From Distichodus sexfasciatus (taxonomy: Eukaryota > Chordata > Actinopteri > Characiformes > Distichodontidae), in assembly GCA_032718565.1 (NCBI GenBank), contig JAVGVS010000289.1, forward strand, positions 1 through 64,000: a stretch of DNA of 64,000 bases, written 5' to 3'. Position numbers and translations under genes: made by a program. Under the pieces are notes generated by a model. It was not told the DNA's origin. It made no database searches and saw nothing but the letters and a program-made list of their open reading frames with translations. Positions 36,963 through 47,415 of the stretch are shown here, in pieces; position 1 is the stretch's first letter; each line of letters opens with the position of its first letter.

Positions 36963-39900
36963 TCATTTCTTCTTCCCCGCGGGTACCTCCGCATTGGCTG
37001 CGGCTTCCTCCCTCAGTCGCTGCTCCCGCTGTTGGAGAAACTCCTCATATTCTTCGGGTGACAAGCTGGTGCAGGGACGACAGGAGGAAGAAAGGGAATG
37101 ACGTGCCGTGTGGAGGGTATGGAGAGTGGAAAGTGTGAAAGATAAAAAGGGGGGGAGAGAGATGGAGAGATACAACAGCATTACATTAGAAATTCAGAAT
37201 TTCTCTGGGCTTCATTGAAATGCAGCAGCGGTGTTGTTCTTTCATGCTCGCATGATGAGTCAAGCTGGTTGTGCTTTAGTGACAAGGTTCATTCAGCAAA
37301 GAGTAACAATATCATCTCGGCGAGGGATCGGATGCCCCAGATCGCCTCGCGTAATGAGGTCCTGCTCTCACCGAATTGCTCATAATTCATACCACGGTAA
37401 TAAAATCCAACATTTAGCTCCAGAGAGGTAGGTATAAAAGTTGAAAGAGAAAATGGCTTTGGAGGTTGAAAAAGGAGAAGAAAAAAGATGTTGATCTTAC
37501 GTTATCCCATTAATTAGCTATTAATAACACATAAAACAGATTCATTTATATTCAACACCTCTCATATCAAAGAAGAACTTAAGTGTGAACTTTGAAACCT
37601 CATTTCATCATCGGATAATCAGACGTGTTGCTTTTTTAAAATGTGCAATAGAAAGTCTCGTTAAATGATGTTTTTATGAGTGATTTACATGAATTGTATG
37701 CTTAGCAGGTATAATGACCTATATGTATAGCATATAAAGGACTTCCCTAGGTTCTGTACGTAAAGCATTTCATATTTTGAGCGTAGTACAGCATATATTC
37801 TTGTCCTTGGTGAGGTTGTCCACGATGATTTATATTGGTGTGGGATTTTGGGGTCAGTTTGGGGGTCAAAAGTGTGTTGATCGTTTTAAAATGGCAATGA
37901 AATGACCCAGTGTTTTGACAAAAATGATATGGGAACTAAAAGCCCAAAGTAAATGGAAAGAATAACCATTATTAAGTTATAATAAAATATATAAGATACA
38001 TGTTAGAATTTGGACAGGGGTTTGCTGCTAAGACCCTCTGCATTTAACCCATCCGTGAAAGAGCAGTGGGCAGCAACAAGCGCCCGGGGAGAAGTGCTTG
38101 AGGACGGTACCTTGCTTATGAGTACCTCAGTGGTAACTTTACCGGCCCATGGATTCGAACCTGCGACCTGATCACGGGGCGAACGCCCTACCGTTACGCC
38201 ACCAACTGCCCCAGATGGTAGTGGTGTTGAGTAAAAGAAATGAGAAATTAGGGGGAGGGCTTTTGTGAGTATGATGTAAAACCATTCTTTCTGCTACCAT
38301 GATGTAGTGCTGGATTATTGTTGATGGATTACTGAAGATACATAAGTCAGAGACAATATAAGAAACATATGCTACGTGTACTGCAAGTGCGAGATGCCGT
38401 GTTGCGTTTCTCACTCGTTGACTATTTTGATGCCGAGGGATCTGGCCGAGCCGATGATGCTCTTCACCACCGTCTTCATGGAGGCGTCCTGCAGCTTGAA
38501 GCACTCATCTTGGGCTTTGACCCGTGCTATCTCATACACCGCCCTCACAGACACCATGCCGGCCGTCTCATGCCCTGGTGAGTAAGGCGGAAACACAGAA
38601 ATGATCAGGGGTGCAAGAGATGGAGTCAGAGTGGGGTGGGGTGGGGTGAGGAGGGGAAGGGGGAGCGCTAGAGCAAGAACGAGAGAGGGCGATGGCGCGA
38701 GAGACCGAGCACAGAAAGTGCACGAGCGGGGAGATGGACGACTGAAGCGAAAGATATGTTAAGAGAAGCAAAAAGGAAAGAAATGAGTGGGTGTTAAAGG
38801 AGGGAATAATTGAAGGGGGCCCAAGATGCAGGAAAATGAGGCGAGGAATCTATCATTCTCTTTTCTTCCGCGCAGCACCTTTTGACACTGTTTTTCTTCT
38901 TTTGAGTAATTTCCCTGCCTCTCTTCCAGCATGGCTTGCCATAAATATATCATCAAACAAAAAAAAATTCAATCTGAACCCAAACACCCTGTGGGGGAAA
39001 ACCCTCCATTACTGAAACATAAGCCAGGACTGAGATGTACAAATGGGCTGCAGTGAGGTAGAAGAACCCTGCGACGATAAAGGACCACGGCTCCAGTTAG
39101 AAGGAGAGTGTCTTACCCGTTTTGCCGGCTCCTTTCTCGATGCCTGCAGCCTGTTTCAAGAAGTAAGACACAGTGGGCTGCCCGATCTTTAAGTCATACG
39201 TCCTGTCCGGCTGTGAGAGGAGTAGACACAGAACAAATTTGGTGGTTAAAACTGGAACAGAAAAAGTACAACGCTGATACAAGTTGTAGGTTAGCAGCAA
39301 TAAAACATTTTATACTATTAATTGAAGTTAGGGCTGGGCAATATGGCCTTAAAATAATATAATATAATATTTTTAAGCTATATATCAATACATATATATA
39401 TTCTGTCTTTATGGGAGAGAAATCCCCCGTGCATGACTCGGAGATGTGTCACAATAATGTGATGGATGTGTGTCCAGAATAAACACTGAAAATATCACGC
39501 AAATAACCGCATTTCCGGTAGAACGCTGGTTGTTATTTATCGGCTAAAAGACGAGTTTTGTCTGTAATACAGTAAAGGAGAAGATCTGACTGAACTGGAG
39601 CGCTTTTGCGAGTGCTGGCGTTCCACATGAGAGTCGCGAGCGCCCACACACAGCGCATTAGCATGGCAAAGCACGTCATTCATGCGTTTACGCATTTACT
39701 TCTGTTTTTGTGCACGGAATAACAGAACCGGTGCTGTTTTTCTTCGTCCGCTTCCATTTCCAATGAACGTCTCGGAAATCTCGTTGATATTCACATCTCT
39801 GGGTGTTTTCACGCTTGGTCCGTTTCAGCCCTCAAAGCGAACTCAGATCGTCAGATTAGTCAGCATTTTTTATGTATATGTGAACACACCAAACGAACCC

Positions 39901-40809
39901 CTCGGAAACAAACCGAACTGAGACCACATCGGGAGGTGGTCTCAGTCCGGTTCGCTTTAAGTCCGGGGCGCGGTTCGTTTAACTCGCGCCTTCTGAACGT
40001 AAAGCGCTCCTGGTTCGCTTCGACAGTTTTTGTTCGAAGAAACAAACAAACAAAAAAAACTACCCAGAATGCAAAGCAGTAAAGGTCTGAGAGCTCCATA
40101 AGAATGAAGTATGAACAGAAAAAGGACTGAGGCCCCATCTGAGCTGAAGTGGAGCAGAAAGAGAACCGAGTCCCCTTTCAAACGAACAAACAGTGTGAAC
40201 ATCAAAAGAACCGAGTTCCCTTTCTGTTGGTCCACTTTTTGGAGCACTTCTAGAGGACTGAGTTCGGTTCCTTTAAAGGGGACTATATGTGAAAACACCC
40301 TCTGTCTGCATTCATGCTTCACTTCCAGAACAAGACGCCCATGCGCTAGGAGGGTTTTTTGGATGAACGGAGGAGTGAGCTGTCTGCGGAGGAGTGAGCG
40401 CAACGCGAAAGTGAAGTTTTACATTAATGTGAGGATTTATACTCGATATTCAGGATGTAGTCGTTTACTACGTCGCACGTGCAACAATATGCTTGAATTT
40501 ATATTGAAGGACTAATATAATTTTTACATTTGAATTTGTCTACTGTCTGCTATTAGAAAGTCATTTGTATATTTTAACAAATGACATCTGCACCGAAAGA
40601 ACATATTTTTTAAAACAAGGTTTGCACATCATAAAACAGTGGCTTGGACGTTCACTTAAGCACTTAAACATTCAGCCCCTGGTGACACAGTAGGAGCATG
40701 AGGCTGAATAGCATCATCCCCAATATGGTCTGCAAACTCTGGGTGAATCTAATTGCCAGCCACAGCCTTTGACAGCCTTTCATAGACTGTGTGTCCAGTG
40801 ATGCCACCA

Positions 40810-40848
<39 letters not shown>

Positions 40849-43800
40849 TTGCCCAGCTTGCTGCAACTGAAGCTTTAAGGCACGGATTAGGCGTCACAGA
40901 GAGGATCAAAGACAATGAGCGCGCAGCCGACAGCTTAATGGGACCGCGGGGACTTCACAGGGAACCCGCGAAACGCTGCGGCCAAAATCGACTGCAGTCA
41001 TCCAGTTAAACCCTAAAGCCAGCGCCGTCAACCGGGCGCTCCCACGCCTGGCCGCCACTTAGTTGGGGCCAGTCGGGCTAATCTCGCTCTCCTGCAAACC
41101 CCTCATCAGCGCGGCTGGGAAAAATCACTTGCTTTGGGGCCTGCTTTGCAGTTAGGCTGATAATCATTATGGCCGTTTTCTCCTTTCTGAGCGGTGGCAC
41201 GTGTTTGCATAAGCCGAGTGCACCTGGGACAAAAAAACGAAAAAATCTTTTAGAACACAAACAAGGTACGGAAAAAAGTCAATTTGTCAATCTTCCCTTG
41301 GCCAAATTTTTTTTAAAGCTGTATATAAATGCTTGTTTTTGAACACAAGCGCTATCTCGGCCTGAACAGTTCAGGAAGCTTTGAGAAAACGGCAGAAAGG
41401 AGACCATTTAGTCATTCTTCCATTCATTCATTCATCATCTGAAGCGCTTAAATGTAATCGGTGTCGCGGGGGACCGGAGCCTGTGCCGGGACTACAGGCG
41501 TGAGGCACAAACACACCGCAGGGCACGCACCCTTACGCAATCACACTCGCATTAATACCATATGGGGTCAATTTAGAGTAACCAGCCAACCTACAGCGCA
41601 TGGTTTGGACTGTGGGTCGGAAATCGGAGCACCCGGAGAAAGCCCATCGAACCCAGGAGCTTCTCGCTGTGAGGCAACGGCGCCAACCACTACACGCCAC
41701 CGTGCTGCCCGCGTGAAATATAATCATTCAGAAACAATCATATCAGCAACTGGAATGCTCTTGTAAACAGCCCTTGTACCTTACAGCAGTCCTGTCTAGC
41801 AAACCATTTGAATAACAGTCCCTTCGTGAATAGAGTGAGACTCTCAGCTAGAGCTGGGCGATATTGCCTATAATCAAAATCACAGATTTTTTAAAAATTG
41901 GACCCAATTTCCGATTTAGATTTTTTCCAAATGTAAGATATTATGCAAATAAATTTTGTTTTTATTCTAACAATGTAAGCATGATTTAGGAACAGCATCT
42001 ATTATTGTTTTTACTGTATTTTTTCTTGGTTTTAGTAGTTTACACAGGTTCACAAGTGCAAAAAAAATTATGACTAAGTTACGAATTTTAAAATAAATAC
42101 ACTGCCCGGCCAAAAAAAAAAAAGAAGTCACCACCAGGATTTAACTAAGCAAATAGGTAAGAGCCTCCCATTGGATAATTACTTGGTCAGGTTTCGGTTC
42201 TGTCCCCACTACCTGAATGACTACATTATTCCATCAGTGGATTTTTTCTTCCCTGATGGCACAGGCATATTTCAAGATGACAATGCCAGGATTCGTTGGG
42301 CTCATACTGTGAAAGAGTGGTTCAGGGAGCATGAGGCGTCATTTTCACACATGGATTGGCCACCACAGCATCCAGACCTTAACCCCATTTTGAATCTTTG
42401 GGATGTGCTGCAGAAGTCGTTGCGCAGCGGTCCGACTCTTCCATCATCACTACAAGACCTTGGCAAAAAAATGAATGAAACTCTGGCCGGAAATAAATGT
42501 TGTGACAGTGCAGAAGCTTATCGAAACAATGCCACAGCGAATGCGCGCTGTAAAAAAGCTAAAAGGGGGTCCAACAAAATATTGTGTGTGTGACTTTTTT
42601 TTTTGGCCAGGCAGTGTATATACAAAACTAAAGTGCCTCTTAAAAAATATATATTTACTTATATAGATTTATACTTAATTAAGATTTTTCCATCAAAATA
42701 TTTGTACCACAGGTCTGAGGTAGTTGAGTAAAAGAGCACATTCTCCAGCAGCTTTGCGGTTTTCTCACGTGTACTGCTGTATAAACGTGGTAGGGCTACT
42801 TCTGTAAAATACTTACGGCTTGGGAGCTCATATTTAGGATTGATTGTTTTTAACATCTGGACAAACCCGTATTTTTCAGCAGTGTAAATGGGCACCACAT
42901 CTTTGCCGATATGAAATGTCACTGCATCTGTAATTTCTTTCCATCGGGGTCCTTTCTTATCGTACGGTACGCAGCATGAAAAAGAGGCTGCTATTGTTAT
43001 CTGCTGTTTTTAGGTTTTCGGAAGCTGCCGCTTGCTTGTGCTTCTCGCATAGCTAGGCACTCTGTCCATTCTGGTGTGTGCCCCCAGAAAAAGTACGGAG
43101 ATGCTGAAATAAGTTTGTTGTGTTGCTACCTTTAGTAGCCACCGACTTGAAACAAACTTTACAGTTCGTTCAGTGTCGGACTTAGCGAAACCAAGCCACT
43201 TCCAAATGACGGAGGTGACGCTGGCGCTTTTCGAGACGAGCTCCTCACTTGTTGACGCGTGTGCTGCCATTTTCCTCCTGTCTGCTGGTCTCCGAAGGGG
43301 CGGGAAGCCTTGACAGCAGTCTGGGTATTTAATGTACCTCACGATTTTTTTTTCCAAAAAGCATAAAATCTTTTGTGAGCATCATTTACTCATTGGTATT
43401 AACCTGAAGCTACAATAAATCGACGTGAATCCTGATTTTCATATCGTCTTAAACCAAAAATTCGAATTAATTGATAAGATGGATGTATCGCCCAGCTCTA
43501 CTCTTAGCACAACACTTTTGGGGAAAAAGGATCTAAAGAAATTTCCTCTGGAACGCAGCAAAACCTTGTTTACAACCATCAGTCAGGGCAGAGGTAAAAA
43601 GTCATTCCCTGGCCTCTAGGGCACTACTGAAGCATGGTCAGAGCTGTATTGTCCAAATGGAAGAAAATTCATCCAGCGGTCAATCTTCTCGTGTTCCTGC
43701 AAAATCTCTGCAGCAGCAAGGTATGAAATCATCCATGCGGTTTAAAACCCCCTCCAAAAAACTGGTGGTGCTCCACAAGCCTTTCTTGCCGCGGCCCCGG

Positions 43801-46800
43801 TTCGTATTCGTGACTGTCAGTTCGGGAGTGCATGGGTTAAAAATGGAATTCGTGACTGATTAACAAGGTGGGAGCCAGTGGTGACTAATAATTTGAATTC
43901 GCACCTGAAGACTGCCAAAAAAGGAAGACGTGTCATGTTTTTTGATGCGCAACGTCTGGACCGTGGCCTAGCTGTCACTGGCGGGGAGAATGAATTCTGC
44001 TCAGGACAAGCTGTCAGAAGGTCTACATCAAAGTCTAATAATGTCATCGGTTTGGCAGAGGATCAGTCCCCCGTATAGGTTCACCTTCCAAAAGAAACGG
44101 GATCTAAAATGTTATTGTCGTTAGGGTTCCCGAGTAGTTGAGTCGTTTGTTGAAAAGAATGTATTAAAGCACTCACTAGAACACATTCTTTCCGTCATTT
44201 TGGATTATACGTAAGCAATTACTACATGGAATTACAGTGATAACTTATTTGGTTCTACACACAGACATTATTCATAGTGTCATCACTCAACTAAAGTGAA
44301 GCTCATCAAAGTACTGGTTTAATTGCAACTACTCAAAGTGTAAAAAACTGCTTTTAACCCACCGATAATGGTTGTAATAGCTCAAGTACAGAAAACGCTA
44401 TGATGCACATGGCGTAAAATGCTGCTGCGGTTTAATAAAATTAAAAGACTGGAATACGCACATGCAATTTATCCTCAAAATGATTCATTAGAAATGCTCG
44501 ACCTCATTAGAGAAGATTGCCGACATTCCGGTGTAATGGCCACATCAAGAAAGAATCACCGCTGATACATTATAAGTAATTGACTTTCTAGTAAAAGGAA
44601 GGATGAGAGGAAATGAAAGTTTATGAACCGAGTCCAGGAGGGTAAGTAATAGTGTGACATGTCCAAGAAACTCCACCGATTTCGCTTTAAAGTACATTGA
44701 GGTGCAGGTTATTGTGAAAATCTGTGTGTAACTATAAAAGTAGCCCGACGTCAGTGAGTGAAAATGCAACAGTGGAACTCTCACTCTGTCCCTTTGAAAA
44801 TATCTCAAAGCTAGGTCAGGGACCAGTGTGGTCTTACCTTGAACACCAGAGAGACAACAGAATCTGACATTTTCTGCCTCCAGGCTTTCACAGTTGCCAT
44901 CACTGACAGGAAAACTCAAGGGAATTACATTGAAAGTTGACAGCTCTGCAGAAAATGTCTAACCCAAAACCCACTCCACATGAGACCCCGGACTCAAGTC
45001 CCAGCAAAACCCATTTCTTATGTAGGACTTCAATTTTACATCGTTGGGTTGATGAACGAGTTGTCATTTTTGGGGTTTCTGTTTTCGAAACTGTGATTTG
45101 GACACCAGCTGTTCGGATTCCCTGTGGTTTTAAACTGAAGAGTTATTTTATCATCCAGCCTGCAATTGCTTTCCGACCATGAAATAAACCCCACACTTAT
45201 TTTCAAGGACGGAGGGTTACAGTGTGTAAGTTTTCAAACGAAAACCATGCAGACATTAAAGAGATAAAACCGAAACTTGGTCTCAGAACTTTCAGTGTTG
45301 GTTATCACATGAGAGCCTTAAACATTTGTGATCAGTGCCCCTCGATATAATAAAAGACATTCGTTTTCTGTAATGGGTCTTTCAGCCTGAAGCCCTGGCA
45401 TTGATTCGGCATGCAACACTAATGCTTACAAATCCATCTTTATTTAAAAGACTAAAACCGTCTACACCCTGTCTCTCATTTCGCTTCACCTGCTGAGTGA
45501 AATATAAGACGCAAAAAGGAGCGGGAGAGAGAGGCAGAGATTAAAGTTGTCAGGTAAAATTCTCTTAATACACCCATGAGACAAATCCTTCAGCTGCCTA
45601 CATGACTCTGCGGAGCACTGAAGCGAGTAGATTGTGGGTATTAAGTCAAACAGCTAAAACAACGACATCTTTGGCAAATATTTTGCAATCAGCAAGACGA
45701 GGAAAGTTGAAGCCTGGTGGAAACTGCACCAAGTCATGCTCAGCTCAGAGCAAGAGTTAAATCTGTCAGCAAGCACTGTGATGAAAAATGACTGTCAAGG
45801 GACCTTTCCACCATTATGAAAATGTGTAAAAATAAAACTAGTTTATCACTTTTGTTGGTGAATAATATTTCAGACAAATGAATGGACAAATAACGATAAG
45901 ATCTGCAGGAAATAGACAACCATATACTGTATGCTTATAACTGGTGAATACATCCTCAACAACGCTGAGAGAAAATGTCAAAAAATTATCCCAAAATATT
46001 TGAAGGTGCGCCAATAATAATTACAAGATTAAGTAAGTTCGAGTTACATTACACGGGCAAAAGTATTAGGACCCACCCAGTAATCTGTGTTTCATTCCAA
46101 TCCGTTGTGTCAAGTGTATAAAATTAAGCGCCTCGAAATGTCTTCTCTGCTAGATATTCCACGGTCAACTGTAAGCAATATTGCAAAGTTGAATTGAGTT
46201 TGGTGTGGAAGAACCTGACTGGCCTGCACCAAGTCTTGACCTTTACCCCAGCGTACATAACTTTGGGATGAGCTAGAATGGAGAGTGCTTCAACATCCCT
46301 GCCCAACCTTGCAAATGCTCTTCTGGAGGAATGGTCAACATTTTCCACGGACTTTCACTTTCACGGCCTGTCGGGAGGAGCGTATGCAGTAGTAGCTGCA
46401 AAAGGGGACCAAATTCATGCCTATGGATTTAAAATGGGATGTCACAAGTTCCTGTAGGTGTTCCAATATATTTGTCCATATAGTGCATAAGAAAAACCAA
46501 CATAATTTCTTGATGACATCTCCTTTCAATATTAACCCTATTATTAAGATGAGGGAGGTCTCCTAATTCCTTGTTGCCCCTTACTTGGTAAGACACTAGC
46601 ATAGTAATGTCTTAGTAAGTAGGCATTAGCATAGCATTAGCACAGTAAGACATTCACATTCACTGTTGGCCTTTATTTTTAGCTATTTAAAATATTTATA
46701 ACCAGGATACACCATTATATATTGTAGATAATACTGGTATCAAGTAACTATTTCTGAAATATCCTTACAACAAGGGTGCTAACTTAATAATACATGATCA

Positions 46801-47415
46801 ACAAGAGAGAAGCGCTATCCTCAATCAAGAAATCAAGACAAGTCGATGTACTGACTTTGTCTTGCAATGCATGAATGAACAAAAATGGCGATGATGCACT
46901 TGACTTTGATGACTACAGTTTTTGTTGACTGAAATTTGATTAAAGTAATAATGATCAAAGGAGTAAAATATGACAACAAACGTACAAGAATAAATCAGCT
47001 GCCGAAATGAACGCTGACTCCAGCCATTCTAGTGGGTTCTATACTTCTATCTATTCATAACGTGCACGCCAAGCCCAACTGACATTTTAGCATTCGGTCT
47101 GCGTCAACAGCTGCGGCTCATTATGACTGGGGTAAAATAATACATGAGCATCTCTGAGGAGATAAATGAAGTCAGGGTAGACCAGATAAATCAATAGTGA
47201 TAATCTGCAACAGTTCCGGGGTCACTGAGATGCATCAGCTCCACAATGAGATTAGTTCTGCAAGGAAGAACTGAATGAAAACTGTTTTTTTGGGAAAAAA
47301 AAAGGTATGGGTCTGCTACCTTGACGTTGATCTTGACGGGCAGAGGGATGCCTTCTTTGAGGTCTTTGGTTTTCTCGTTGAAGTCTTTACAGAAAGCGCC
47401 AATTGGGATCCCTCT
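36963..47415 (-). CDS. mrpl11: Mitochondrial ribosomal protein L11 (uL11m), four 3' coding exons; first coding exon not found
   Basis: Exons in transcript order are 47415-47320, 39210-39117, 38574-38415 and 37065-36963, all with minus-strand GT-AG junctions and matching phases. Together they encode about 151 residues: [20 protein letters not shown] and on to INVK, then [19 protein letters not shown], then [20 protein letters not shown] through [14 protein letters not shown], then [19 protein letters not shown] to a lysine-rich end (AGKKK) and TGA. This matches human MRPL11 from just after its LGQ motif to the end. Family knowledge: uL11m forms part of the GTPase-associated centre of the mitoribosome large subunit. 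The RL11 N-terminal domain is cut by the first intron, and the C-terminal domain lies in the second and third exons listed. About 40 N-terminal residues, including the GPPLGP-type motif, should lie upstream (coordinates above 47,415). I did not find them, so the locus is partial here. Confidence 0.93.
38030..38214 (-). repeat. tRNA-headed SINE in an mrpl11 intron
   Basis: On the minus strand it reads 'ggggcagttggtggcgtaac' with a B-box-like 'aggttcgaatcc', then 'aaggtaccgtcctcaagcac'. It is the same family as 54204-54460. The copy ends near 'gcatttaacccatccgtgaa' (plus strand), so its tail is shortened. Confidence 0.7.
39801..40300. mobile_element. 500-bp non-autonomous inverted-repeat element, superfamily unclear
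   Basis: The ends GGGTGTTTTCAC (39801-39812) and GTGAAAACACCC (40289-40300) are exact inverted repeats, and partial inverted similarity continues inward. TCT flanks both sides, so a 3-bp target duplication is possible. A central inverted repeat of 17 bp with one mismatch brackets 39915-39956. There is no transposase ORF. Confidence 0.7.
40812..40845. repeat. CA microsatellite
   Basis: A pure run of CA dinucleotides of about 17 units. Similar GT/CA arrays occur at 8849-8867, 10860-10886, 36371-36393, 47676-47698 and 55003-55047. Confidence 0.9.
40870..41240. promoter_or_regulatory. GC-rich, possibly conserved intronic block
   Basis: It stands out from the AT-rich intron by its GC content and lack of repeat features. 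It includes 'ggatcaaagacaatgagcgc', where a TCF/LEF-like TCAAAG and a SOX-like ACAATG motif lie side by side, and 'gataatcattatggccg'. No ORF is convincing. Regulatory function is inference from composition and motifs. Confidence 0.3.
41421..41711 (-). repeat. tRNA-headed SINE, minus orientation
   Basis: On the minus strand it reads 'gcagcacggtggcgtgtagt', with 'tgcctcacagcgagaag' and 'ctgggttcgatgggc', and it ends in the AATG-type tail (cattcattcattcat near 41421). Part of the body is missing after the B-box region. Confidence 0.7.
41849..43500 (-). mobile_element. hAT transposon (ZBED-like), internally deleted and carrying a nested Tc1
   Basis: The 15-bp terminal repeats TAGAGCTGGGCGATA (41849-41863) and TATCGCCCAGCTCTA (43486-43500) are perfect inverts. 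The 8-bp target duplication is CTCTCAGC (41841-41848) against CTCTTAGC (43501-43508), 7 of 8. On the minus strand, 43010-43291 encodes a BED-finger-like N-terminus ([35 protein letters not shown]) and 42659-42922 a hAT body segment ([33 protein letters not shown]). The catalytic core and dimerisation domain are gone, so the copy cannot move itself. A Tc1 copy sits inside at 42100-42616. Confidence 0.9.
42100..42616 (+). mobile_element. Nested, deleted Tc1-like element
   Basis: The ends CACTGCCCGGCCAAAA (42100-42115) and TTTTGGCCAGGCAGTG (42601-42616) are inverted repeats, flanked by TA at 42098-42099 and 42617-42618. The 517-bp copy lies wholly inside the hAT element, so it inserted later. 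Residues from [17 protein letters not shown] to [14 protein letters not shown] are the C-terminal half of a Tc1 transposase in the plus frame. The usual catalytic glutamate in the NPIENLW motif is replaced (NPILNLW), so the encoded protein would be dead even if complete. Confidence 0.9.
46050..46490. mobile_element. Degenerate Tc1/mariner-like non-autonomous element
   Basis: The left end 'gggcaaaagtattaggaccc' (about 46058-46077) and the right end 'ccaatatatttgtccatata' (about 46463-46482) resemble, in inverted orientation, a common fish terminal repeat of the type 'tatggacaaaagtattgg'. The inner part includes transposase-like remnants ('gatgagctagaatggagagt', 'cttctggaggaatggtcaac'). Boundaries are approximate. 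Confidence 0.55.

Larger units (their letters stand above)
39211..47319. other. Large mrpl11 intron carrying several transposons
   Basis: This 8.1-kb intron separates the codons for INVK and PDRTYD. It contains an unclassified 500-bp inverted-repeat element (39801-40300), a CA microsatellite (40812-40845), a GC-rich block (40870-41240), a SINE (41421-41711), a hAT element with a nested Tc1 (41849-43500) and a degenerate Tc1-like piece (46050-46490). Near 39330 'ttagggctgggcaatatggc' resembles a solitary hAT end. Between 43,510 and 46,040 I see nothing that I can name. Confidence 0.75.

Noticed and set aside
39330..39350. Second hAT element starting TTAGGGCTGGGCAATATGG
   Set aside because: It resembles a hAT end, but no matching right end or target duplication was found, so no element is called.
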